Assembly: GCF_015627125.1 (NCBI RefSeq)
Contig: NZ_VTDO01000004.1
Location: 186,001 to 250,000, forward strand
Reading direction: 5' to 3'
DNA from: Acinetobacter rathckeae
Lineage (GTDB): Bacteria; Pseudomonadota; Gammaproteobacteria; Pseudomonadales; Moraxellaceae
Length of the DNA: 64,000 bases
Positions 56,027-63,393 of this stretch are shown here, in pieces. The number at the start of each line of letters is the position of its first letter. Position 1 is the first letter of the stretch. A program made the position numbers and the translations under genes. The notes below the pieces were generated by a model. It did not search any database and was not told the DNA's origin. It saw only the letters and a list, made by a program, of their open reading frames with translations.

Positions 56027-57142
56027 TTATTCATCCCACCACGCTGAAAACTCATTTTTTTGACCATCTAACCAAATTGGTTGTCCAATCTTAGGTGTAT
56101 ATATTGGCAACTTCGCTTTCTCACTGGCTTTAACTGCACGTTTAAAAGGTTCATCCCAAGCATGTGGTGAAAGAGAAAATCGTCCAATATGCATTGGCAT
56201 CATGGCTTTAGCCTTTAAATCTACCGCTGCCTGTATGGCCTCTTCTGGGTTCATGTGGATGAGTGGCCAACGAGGATCGTATTGCCCGCTATCTAGCATC
56301 ACTAGGTCAAAACTACCTAACTTGGATGCAATCTGCTGAAAGTGTGGGCCGTAGCCACTGTCACCACCGAAATAAATTTTGTGGTTCGGCGTTTCTAGCG
56401 CATAGCTAGCCCATAAGGTTTTATTACGGGTAAAGGTACGCCCTGAATAATGGCGAGCAGGTAAAATATGAATGTTTAGCCCAGTATCAGTTCTCAGGGT
56501 ATCAAACCAGTCATTTTCATGGATTTTTGATAAGGGATAACCCCAGTATTCAAAATGCGAACCGATACCAAGCGGTACGATGACATTTTTAACCTTATCC
56601 TTGAGCTGGGTTACGGTCGCATAGTCCAGATGGTCATAGTGATCGTGGGAAATGAGTAGATAGTCAATCTCAGGAATATCTTTAGCTTTATATAGCGTAC
56701 TTCCCTTAAATGCTTTCACTAAACATGAGAAAGGTGCAGCATGGTCACTAAGTACAGGATCAATCAGAATACGCTTTCCAGCCAACTGAATATAATAAGC
56801 AGAATGCCCTAACCAGATCACTACATCTTGTTGTGGATTCAAAGCCAATAAATTTGTCTTAACAGTTGGAATAGTCTGTGTGGGTACAGTCTGTTGTTTC
56901 TTTGCCCAGAAATTATCCCAAAAGATTTTTAGGGTACTTTCTCCATCACTTAGCATAGGAGTTGCGACAGGATAAACAAATTCATCCTGAATATAATGAG
57001 GAGATTGCTTGATTCGTTCCAAGCGCACCTGTTCTGGTAATTTTCCGAATTGTGGACGATGTAAAGTGGTACAGGCGGTAAATAGTATGCCTATACCCAC
57101 TACAATCAAAATAAGGATAGCTTTATATTTTTTTCTCTTCAT
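56027..57142 (-). CDS. Metallo-beta-lactamase-fold lipoprotein
   Basis: This 371-residue lipoprotein has a signal and a lipobox ILFTAC near residues 13-18. The fold's metal site is complete: ISHDHYDHLD (HxHxDH), ARHYSGRTF, FGGDSGYG and MHIGRFSLSPHAW. The type is that of NAPE-PLD/UlaG-like hydrolases, with no sign of beta-lactam activity. The ATG at 57142 gives the lipoprotein signal. The longer frame to 57181 begins with TTG inside a terminator stem. It lies downstream of the alpha/beta hydrolase gene across that terminator. Confidence 0.85.
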   Translation of the reverse strand: MKRKKYKAILILIVVGIGILFTACTTLHRPQFGKLPEQVRLERIKQSPHYIQDEFVYPVATPMLSDGESTLKIFWDNFWAKKQQTVPTQTIPTVKTNLLALNPQQDVVIWLGHSAYYIQLAGKRILIDPVLSDHAAPFSCLVKAFKGSTLYKAKDIPEIDYLLISHDHYDHLDYATVTQLKDKVKNVIVPLGIGSHFEYWGYPLSKIHENDWFDTLRTDTGLNIHILPARHYSGRTFTRNKTLWASYALETPNHKIYFGGDSGYGPHFQQIASKLGSFDLVMLDSGQYDPRWPLIHMNPEEAIQAAVDLKAKAMMPMHIGRFSLSPHAWDEPFKRAVKASEKAKLPIYTPKIGQPIWLDGQKNEFSAWWDE

Positions 57143-57170
57143 GGTTGGACAATAATCTGGGCTTCCGATA

Positions 57171-57208
57171 AAAAAAGCCAAGCTGACTTGAGTCTATTCA
57201 ACTTGGCT
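57171..57208 (-). terminator. Terminator between the alpha/beta hydrolase and MBL-fold genes
   Basis: On the minus strand AGCCAAGTTGA (57198-57208) pairs with TCAGCTTGGCT (57176-57186), one mismatch, followed by a T run. Expression of the MBL gene then needs read-through or its own promoter. Confidence 0.75.
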
Positions 57209-57219
57209 AAATGATGGGC

Positions 57220-58284
57220 TTACTTTAAGTTTTTAGTAAAGAAGTCAGCTAATTTATCGAAAGGGATTAAATCAACACGGTCATAAAGATCGACGTGTCC
57301 AGCACCTTTGACGTAATACAGCTCTTTAGGTTCACCTGCACGCTTATAAGCATCTTCACTGAACTCCTTTGAATGTGCCTGATCACCAGTAATAAATAGC
57401 ATTGGACGAGGTGAGATGGTTTCTATGTCATTAAATGGATAGAAGTTCATAAACTTGATATTACTCGTCAAAGTTGGATGTGTAGTCAACTCTGGGCTTG
57501 AGCCTTTAGGTGTAAATTCACCACGTGGCGTACGGTAAAAGTCATAAAATTCACGTTGAATAGGATGGGTATCGGCAGTGAGTTCATGTACTGTACCACT
57601 GGTATACTCTGTTTTACCCCCAGTAAACTCTACATAACGCTGTTGAGCTGCATCAGCAATAAGCTGTTTTCTCTGCTCTAAGGTTTGAGAATGGTTCAAT
57701 GCATTACGAGCAGCAGAACCCATGTCGTACATGCTGACAGTTGCTATAGCTTTCATCCGTGGATCAATTTTCGCTGCACTAATCACAAAGCTGCCACTAC
57801 CACAAATCCCTAAAGCGCCAATACGGTTACGGTCAATAAAATCACGGGTTCCCAAATAGTCTACAGATGCACTAAAGGCTTCTGCATAGATATCGGGAGC
57901 GACCACATTGCGGGGGTGACCATCACTTTCACCCCAGAATGATTGATCAATTGCAAGCGTTACAAAACCCTGTTCTGCCAACTTTTGGGCATAAAGCATG
58001 GAACTTTGTTCCTTAACCGCTCCCATCGGGTGTCCAATGACAATTGCAGGGGCCTTAGCATTTTTCTTGAGATTTTTAGGGATGACCAGATTACCTACAA
58101 TATTCATGTCGTACTGGTTTTTAAAGGTTACCTTTTGGATAGTGACCTGACTGCTTTGATAAAAATTATTTGCACCGTTTGACATATCTGCCGCCATCGT
58201 TGAGGTTGAAGAAAATAAACCAACTGTAGCTGCCAGAGCAGCGGTTAGGGCCACATTAAGAAATTTTTTCATACGAGTTTGCAT
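57220..58284 (-). CDS. Secreted alpha/beta hydrolase (YcjY/dienelactone-hydrolase-like)
   Basis: This 354-residue periplasmic enzyme has a signal peptide ending near residue 31 (STMA-AD). The fold is alpha/beta hydrolase: APAIVIGHPMGAVKEQSSMLYAQKLAEQGFVTLAIDQSFWGESDG. The nucleophile elbow is GICGSGSF, so the nucleophile would be Cys as in dienelactone hydrolases. The His is in GAGHVDLYD. The substrate is unknown. The start at 58284 has GGGAG 8 nt upstream, and 58299 is also open. It is the first minus-strand gene from a divergent promoter shared with the MFS gene, with a LysR-type site about 100 bp upstream. Confidence 0.85.
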   Translation of the reverse strand: MQTRMKKFLNVALTAALAATVGLFSSTSTMAADMSNGANNFYQSSQVTIQKVTFKNQYDMNIVGNLVIPKNLKKNAKAPAIVIGHPMGAVKEQSSMLYAQKLAEQGFVTLAIDQSFWGESDGHPRNVVAPDIYAEAFSASVDYLGTRDFIDRNRIGALGICGSGSFVISAAKIDPRMKAIATVSMYDMGSAARNALNHSQTLEQRKQLIADAAQQRYVEFTGGKTEYTSGTVHELTADTHPIQREFYDFYRTPRGEFTPKGSSPELTTHPTLTSNIKFMNFYPFNDIETISPRPMLFITGDQAHSKEFSEDAYKRAGEPKELYYVKGAGHVDLYDRVDLIPFDKLADFFTKNLK

Positions 58285-58386
58285 GATCTCAGCTCCCATA
58301 TAAGATTTGTTTTAACGAGTTTAGGTATGGAAGAAGTCTAGCTGCTTTAGACGCTTAGGATTAGTCTAAAAAAACAGCATAGACTT

Positions 58387-58401
58387 ATGAGTAATATTCA
58401 T
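58387..58401 (-). promoter_or_regulatory. LysR-type box A (alpha/beta hydrolase promoter)
   Basis: ATGAGTAATATTCAT has the form ATGA-N7-TCAT and contains T-N11-A. It lies about 100 bp upstream of the hydrolase start. It matches box C at 13 of 15 positions and box B at 12 of 15. Confidence 0.55.
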
Positions 58402-58515
58402 GAGTGGATAAACTAAGTTTTTTAATTTTTAGATATTAATAGGTTAAGAGTAAATTTCTTATTTGAAAAAATAGGTATTAGAAGCTATTAATCCCATAGC
58501 TTTAGAGATCGATTC

Positions 58516-58548
58516 ATGAATTATATACATAACTCTATTCTGTATAAT
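58516..58548 (+). promoter_or_regulatory. LysR-type box B and -10 of the MFS promoter
   Basis: Box B is ATGAATTATATACAT (58516-58530). TATAAT (58543-58548) lies 12 bp beyond it, so the box covers the -35 position, where no good hexamer is present. This is the arrangement of an activator-dependent promoter. Confidence 0.55.
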
Positions 58549-58611
58549 ACCCTTATTCCCATGTATGGTTATTTTTATAATTGACGTCTCAATCTTATAT
58601 CGGGAATAACG

Positions 58612-59793
58612 ATGTCAAGTCCTCTAGAAAAACAAGATCATGTGGAACCACCTGCATATTGGAGTGGTGTTTTTGCAATGACCTTATGCGTTTTTGCATT
58701 GATTGCCTCTGAATTTATGCCCGTCAGTTTACTTACTCCGATTGCAGCGGATCTTAAAATTACTGAGGGAATGGCAGGGCAAGGAATTGCCATTTCAGGA
58801 GCTTTCGCTGTAGTAACGAGTTTGACAGTCTCCCGCTTGGCAGGAAGCATTAACCGTAAAACCTTATTATTAATTTTAACTGCCATCATGGCTGTGTCAG
58901 GTGCAATTGTCGCACTTGCACAAAGCTATACAATCTACATGATTGGACGGGCATTGATCGGTATGGTAATCGGTGGCTTTTGGTCAATGTCGGCGGCGAT
59001 GGCAATGCGTTTAGTGCCAAGTGAACAAGTTCCTCGTGCATTGGCGATTTTTAATAGTGGTAATGCCTTGGCTATGGTCATTGCTGCACCTTTAGGCAGT
59101 TATCTGGGATCAATTATCGGTTGGCGAGGTGCTTTTTTTAGTTTGGTTCCTGTTGCTTTACTAGCATTTATTTGGCAGTGGATCAGTCTGCCATCCATGC
59201 AGGTTACATCTGAGCCAACAGAAAAGCGTCCATCAATTGTGGGATTATTACGCAATCCTGTGGTGATGATTGGCATGTTGGCAGTTAGCTTGTTCTTTAT
59301 GGGGCAATTCTCACTTTATACCTATGTCAGACCATTTCTGGAAACCATCACCCAGGTTAATATTTCGACCTTGTCCCTGATTCTGCTTGGAATTGGAGTG
59401 ATGGGATTTATTGGCACCAGCGTCATTAATACTTTCCTGAAACGTGGGTTTTATACAACCTTAATCACGATTCCAATCATGATGGCTGTCATTGCAATCA
59501 GCTTAATCTTTTTTGGAACATGGCCAATAGTAGTCGCTGTGTTGCTAGGTATCTGGGGATTTTTGGGAACTGCTGCCCCTGTAGGATGGTGGAGCTGGTT
59601 AGCCCGTACCTTGCCTAATGATGCTGAAGCTGGTGGTGGTTTAATGGTGGCAGTTGTTCAGCTCGCAATTGCATTGGGTTCGACACTAGGTGGTGTGTTA
59701 TTTGACCATAGTGGTTATCAGGCGACTTTTGCAGTCAGTGCCATTATTTTAGTGATTTCTGCGATTTTAACTTCACGCTTAACCACGAAGTAA
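58612..59793 (+). CDS. MFS efflux transporter (AraJ/YdhP-like)
   Basis: This 393-residue, 12-helix drug:H+ antiporter-type protein has LIASEFMPVSLLTPIAADLKITEGMAGQGIAISGAFAVVTSL, typical of the YdhP/AraJ group, and FGTWPIVVAVLLGIWGFLGTAAPVGWWSWLARTLP. The substrate is unknown. With the cyclophilin-like gene 21 bp downstream it forms an operon, divergent from the alpha/beta hydrolase. Confidence 0.88.
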   Translation: MSSPLEKQDHVEPPAYWSGVFAMTLCVFALIASEFMPVSLLTPIAADLKITEGMAGQGIAISGAFAVVTSLTVSRLAGSINRKTLLLILTAIMAVSGAIVALAQSYTIYMIGRALIGMVIGGFWSMSAAMAMRLVPSEQVPRALAIFNSGNALAMVIAAPLGSYLGSIIGWRGAFFSLVPVALLAFIWQWISLPSMQVTSEPTEKRPSIVGLLRNPVVMIGMLAVSLFFMGQFSLYTYVRPFLETITQVNISTLSLILLGIGVMGFIGTSVINTFLKRGFYTTLITIPIMMAVIAISLIFFGTWPIVVAVLLGIWGFLGTAAPVGWWSWLARTLPNDAEAGGGLMVAVVQLAIALGSTLGGVLFDHSGYQATFAVSAIILVISAILTSRLTTK

Positions 59794-59814
59794 AGATTTT
59801 AAGGAAACATAAAT

Positions 59815-60339
59815 ATGAATATAAAACATCGAATGAGGGTGATTTTTGTCATGGTTATAGCGGCCATGACAGGATTAAACGTCTGTAGTGAAGAGCAAGG
59901 CACAGCAACAAATCTACCTGCAATGAATCAAAATTTAACCCAAATGGAAAGCATGCAAAATACAACGGAATCAATCAGGAAAAAGGAACAACTAAATATG
60001 TGGATGACAGCCAACGGACATCGTTTTGAAGTGATTCTTGAGGATAATGTCACGACACAAGCCTTGATTGCACAACTCCCAGTGACCTTGCATCTGGAAG
60101 AACTGAATGGCAATGAAAAGCACGGTCAGTTATCAGGTACTTTACCAACAGATGAAAAGCGTCTAGGCATTATTCATAATGGCGACCTTATGCTTTATGG
60201 TAATCAAACTTTAGTGGTATTTTATAAAACATTCTCTTCAATATATTCCTATACACAGATCGGTAAATTGAAGCAGCCTGAAGAATTACAGAAAGTATTG
60301 GGCAGTGGTAATGTAGGGATCACTTTTAATAAAGATTAA
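59815..60339 (+). CDS. Cyclophilin-like-fold lipoprotein or secreted protein
   Basis: This 174-residue protein has an N-terminal hydrophobic signal with a cysteine at residue 24. The C-terminal 110 residues match the cyclophilin-like-2 domain: FEVILEDNVTTQALIAQLPVTLHLEELNGNEKHGQLSGTLP, GDLMLYGNQTLVVFYKTFSSIYSYTQIGKL. This domain often accompanies aldo-keto reductase and dehydrogenase genes, with no known catalytic role. Second gene of the MFS operon. Confidence 0.82.
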   Translation: MNIKHRMRVIFVMVIAAMTGLNVCSEEQGTATNLPAMNQNLTQMESMQNTTESIRKKEQLNMWMTANGHRFEVILEDNVTTQALIAQLPVTLHLEELNGNEKHGQLSGTLPTDEKRLGIIHNGDLMLYGNQTLVVFYKTFSSIYSYTQIGKLKQPEELQKVLGSGNVGITFNKD

Positions 60340-60344
60340 ACAAT

Positions 60345-60380
60345 AAAAATCAGCTTATCGACTATAGACAAGCTGATTCT
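60345..60380. terminator. Bidirectional terminator
   Basis: AATCAGCTT (60348-60356) pairs with AAGCTGATT (60370-60378) between the convergent cyclophilin-like and alcohol dehydrogenase genes. The T tail is short on the plus strand, and on the minus strand Ts follow (TTTTTATTG). Confidence 0.7.
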
Positions 60381-60395
60381 TGTTATGGTTTTTAA

Positions 60396-61442
60396 TCATT
60401 CAGTTAAGGTTTGATTATCAATTACAAATCGATATTTGATATCACCTTTCAGCATCCGTTCATAAGCAATATTAATCTCATTGGCAGCAATTAATTCAAT
60501 ATCCGCTACAATATTATGCTCGGCACAGAAATCCAGCATTTCTTGAGTTTCCGCGATACTACCAATCATTGATCCAGCAATTGATCGACGTTTCATGATG
60601 AGATTCATGACATTCGGTGACTGATGTGGAGATGCAGGTGCACCAACCAGTGTCAACGTACCGTCTCGCTTTAATAATTGAGTATAAATATCTAGATTAT
60701 GGGAAGCTGCAACAGTATTTACGATTAAATCAAAACTTCTTTGATGGGTTGCCATCTCGTTTACGTCTTTGGAGATGACAACTTCATCAGCCCCTAGAGC
60801 TAAGGCTTCCTGCTTCTTCGATTTTGATGTGGTAAAAGCGACAACATAAGCCCCCATAGCATGAGCCAGCTTAATTCCCATATGTCCCAAGCCACCAATT
60901 CCTACGATACCCACTTTTTTACCTGGGCCAGCACTCCAGTGTCGTAATGGAGAATAGGTCGTAATTCCTGCACATAGTAAAGGTGCAACCTCAGCGAGTT
61001 GCTGTTCGTTATGCTTGATCTTCAACACATAGTTTTCATTAACCACGATGTCCTGAGAATAGCCGCCCAGCGTATATCCAGGTGCATCTGGGGTAGGAAA
61101 GTTATAGGTTCCGATCATGTTGTCACAGTAATTTTCCAGACCCTCTTCACAGTCAGCACAATGACGGCAGCTATCAACAATACAGCCTACACCAACCAAA
61201 TCGCCTATTTTAAATTTGGAAACATGTTCTCCGATTTCGCTTACTCGCCCAACAATCTCATGACCGGGTACACAGGGATATTGTGTACCTTCCCACTCGG
61301 AACGTACCTGATGAATATCAGAATGACAGACACCACAATATGCAATATCAATTTTAATATCATGCTGGCCCACAGCACGACGTTGGATCGTCAATTTTTC
61401 TAAAGGTGAGGTGGCTGTAATCGCACCATAGGCGTGGCTCAT
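60396..61442 (-). CDS. Zinc-dependent alcohol/aldehyde dehydrogenase (YahK-like)
   Basis: This 348-residue cinnamyl-alcohol-dehydrogenase-type MDR enzyme is close in length to E. coli YahK. The catalytic zinc site is CGVCHSDIHQ, GHEIVGRV and the later Cys. The structural zinc site is DSCRHCADCEEGLENYC. The NADP fold is VGIVGIGGLGHMGIKLAHAMGA. It probably reduces toxic aldehydes to alcohols with NADPH. The ATG at 61442 has GAGAG 8 nt upstream, and an ATG at 61457 is also open. LysR-type box C lies 83 bp upstream. Confidence 0.9.
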   Translation of the reverse strand: MSHAYGAITATSPLEKLTIQRRAVGQHDIKIDIAYCGVCHSDIHQVRSEWEGTQYPCVPGHEIVGRVSEIGEHVSKFKIGDLVGVGCIVDSCRHCADCEEGLENYCDNMIGTYNFPTPDAPGYTLGGYSQDIVVNENYVLKIKHNEQQLAEVAPLLCAGITTYSPLRHWSAGPGKKVGIVGIGGLGHMGIKLAHAMGAYVVAFTTSKSKKQEALALGADEVVISKDVNEMATHQRSFDLIVNTVAASHNLDIYTQLLKRDGTLTLVGAPASPHQSPNVMNLIMKRRSIAGSMIGSIAETQEMLDFCAEHNIVADIELIAANEINIAYERMLKGDIKYRFVIDNQTLTE

Positions 61443-61524
61443 CTTGAATTCTCTCATGAATATGTTTAAACCATTATGGAAACTTTACGGCAGACAGATA
61501 AAGCCCCAAAATCAACATAGTGTT

Positions 61525-61539
61525 ATGAGTAGAATTCAT
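61525..61539 (-). promoter_or_regulatory. LysR-type box C (alcohol dehydrogenase promoter)
   Basis: ATGAGTAGAATTCAT is the second-best copy of the ATGA-N7-TCAT site, differing from box A at two central positions. It sits upstream of the dehydrogenase and just behind the end of the NAD(P)-binding gene. Confidence 0.55.
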
Positions 61540-61569
61540 CAATGAACTATTACCATTCAGATATTTGAT

Positions 61570-62214
61570 TTAACGATAGGCTGCTGGTCGATCTCCCTCT
61601 GTATTAGGTTGACTAATTCCCAAATTCTCCCCGATATGCAGTTGTGGATTCTCTACAATATTCGCGATAAAACGTCCGAGACTTGCCCGTGAGGTTTCTG
61701 TTCCCTTAAAAACTTCCCCTTTTTTCGTTAGTTGGAATTCTTCACTTGATTTGTCCGTAAGCCATACAGGACGTAAAATGGTATATTCCAGAGGAGCATG
61801 TTCAATCACTTCAGCGGTTCTTAAATTAGTTGGTCGAGTATATCCAACCACCTGCTTATCCCTGGAGTTAAAAGGTTCAGGCAATTCATCATAAATACCC
61901 CCCGCACTGATCGCTATTAAACGTTTGACTCCAAGTTCTCGCATAACCTTGACGATATTTTCGGTTTTAACATCCAAATCCATACCTCCCAAGGTGCTGA
62001 TCACAATGTCCTGTCTCTGGATGGCAGCTCTAAGATCATCCATATTTATGGCATCTCCCTCCAATATGTTGATCTGTTTATCGTCATGGACAGTATGAAG
62101 CTTACTTGCCTGACGAATAAATAAACTCAGTTGTACATTCGATTGTTTGATCAATCGTGAAATGATTTGTTGTGCTGTAAGACCATTTGCACCTATCACG
62201 ATCACTTTTTTCAT
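61570..62214 (-). CDS. NAD(P)-binding epimerase-like protein (NmrA/SDR type)
   Basis: This 214-residue atypical short-chain reductase has the N-terminal nucleotide motif VIVIGANGLTAQQIISRLIKQ, then DIVISTLGGMDL, LIAISAGGIYDELPEP and ILRPVWLTDK. No classical YxxxK catalytic pair is clear, which points to the NmrA-like sensor or reductase group. It is divergent from the LysR gene and shares box D with it. Confidence 0.82.
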   Translation of the reverse strand: MKKVIVIGANGLTAQQIISRLIKQSNVQLSLFIRQASKLHTVHDDKQINILEGDAINMDDLRAAIQRQDIVISTLGGMDLDVKTENIVKVMRELGVKRLIAISAGGIYDELPEPFNSRDKQVVGYTRPTNLRTAEVIEHAPLEYTILRPVWLTDKSSEEFQLTKKGEVFKGTETSRASLGRFIANIVENPQLHIGENLGISQPNTEGDRPAAYR

Positions 62215-62297
62215 TTCAACTTATCCATTAAATTTATATTGTTACTAGTATAAGAATGGAAAAAGAGAAGATTAAGGACTTAAAATGGAATAGAGTC

Positions 62298-62312
62298 ATG
62301 AACAAAACTAAT
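62298..62312. promoter_or_regulatory. LysR-type box D (between the NAD(P)-binding and LysR genes)
   Basis: ATGAACAAAACTAAT keeps the left half of the site and part of the right half. It lies about 84 bp before the NAD(P)-binding gene and about 54 bp before the regulator, fitting control of both with autoregulation. It is the weakest copy. Confidence 0.4.
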
Positions 62313-62365
62313 CAATAAGTTCTATACTGATTTCAAGCGCAATTTAAAATAGGGATAAATGCATT

Positions 62366-63262
62366 GTGATTTCAAAAGAAAATTACAACGATCTTTATGC
62401 TTTCCTGATGGTGACACGGGAGGGTAGTTTTACCAAGGCAGCAGGAAAATTGGGGGTTTCTCAATCTGCCTTGAGCCATACGATCCGAGGTCTTGAAGAA
62501 CGATTGGGGATGCTTTTGCTCACCCGAACCACCCGTAGCGTTTCACCCACTGAAGCTGGAGAGCGGTTAAGACAAACTATTAGTTCCAGCTTTGACCATA
62601 TTGATAATGAGCTTTCATTACTTACCAAACTGAGGGACAGCCCTGCGGGAACTGTAAGAATTAACGCCAGTAGCCATGCAATCCGTCAAATTTTATTGCC
62701 TAAATTACAAAAGCTGACCCAGCTTTATCCCGACATCAATATCGAGTTAACAGCGAATAGTGGTATGGTGGATATCGTGGCAGAACGCTTTGATGCAGGT
62801 GTCCGTTTTGGTAGTCGAGTTGCTGAGGGAATGATCGCTGTTCGAATTGGTCCAGGTGTTAGAATGGCTGTCGTTGCAACACCTGAATATTTTGAAAAAA
62901 ATGGTAGACCGCAAACTCCTCAAGACTTATACAATCATTCATGCATTGGCTTTCGATTAATGACTCAGGGAGGAATATATGTCTGGGAATTTGAACATGA
63001 GGGGTTGCAGGTTAAAATTAAAATAAATGGGCAATGGGTCTTTAACGAGTCTTATCATAGTGTGGATGCGGTGCGCTTAGGTTTGGGAATAGCTTATATT
63101 CCTGAGGACATGATTGAGGATGATCTGCTAAGTGGTCGTTTGATCAAGGTACTTGAACCATATAGTATTCAATTTCAAGGATATCATTTGTATTATCCAC
63201 ATCGACGTCAACAATCTCCAGCATTGAAGTTGGTCATAGATGCTTTAAGATTTAGTGGATAG
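62366..63262 (+). CDS. LysR-family transcriptional regulator
   Basis: This 298-residue regulator has an N-terminal winged helix (GSFTKAAGKLGVSQSALSHTIRGLEERLGMLLLTRTTRSVSPTEAGERL) and a periplasmic-binding-like sensor domain (PAGTVRINASSHAIRQILLPKLQKLTQLYPDINIEL). It is of the subgroup often beside aldehyde-reductase and efflux genes. The start is GTG, with AGGGA about 10 nt upstream. It is divergent from the NAD(P)-binding gene. It is the likely controller of the four boxes in this cargo. Confidence 0.92.
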   Translation: MISKENYNDLYAFLMVTREGSFTKAAGKLGVSQSALSHTIRGLEERLGMLLLTRTTRSVSPTEAGERLRQTISSSFDHIDNELSLLTKLRDSPAGTVRINASSHAIRQILLPKLQKLTQLYPDINIELTANSGMVDIVAERFDAGVRFGSRVAEGMIAVRIGPGVRMAVVATPEYFEKNGRPQTPQDLYNHSCIGFRLMTQGGIYVWEFEHEGLQVKIKINGQWVFNESYHSVDAVRLGLGIAYIPEDMIEDDLLSGRLIKVLEPYSIQFQGYHLYYPHRRQQSPALKLVIDALRFSG

Positions 63263-63393
63263 ACAAAAAATTAATCTTTCTAATAAAGTCATATACTAAA
63301 ATTTGGGGGAGATCATGGAATTGTTGCAAATACAATTAAAAACACGTATTAAATTCTCATGCTTTATATAGAATAAATATATTTATTTTACTT

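Noticed and set aside
56027..57142. Beta-lactamase carried by the transposon
   Set aside because: The metal motifs are those of the wider MBL-fold hydrolase group (NAPE-PLD/UlaG-like), and it is a lipoprotein without class B beta-lactamase features.
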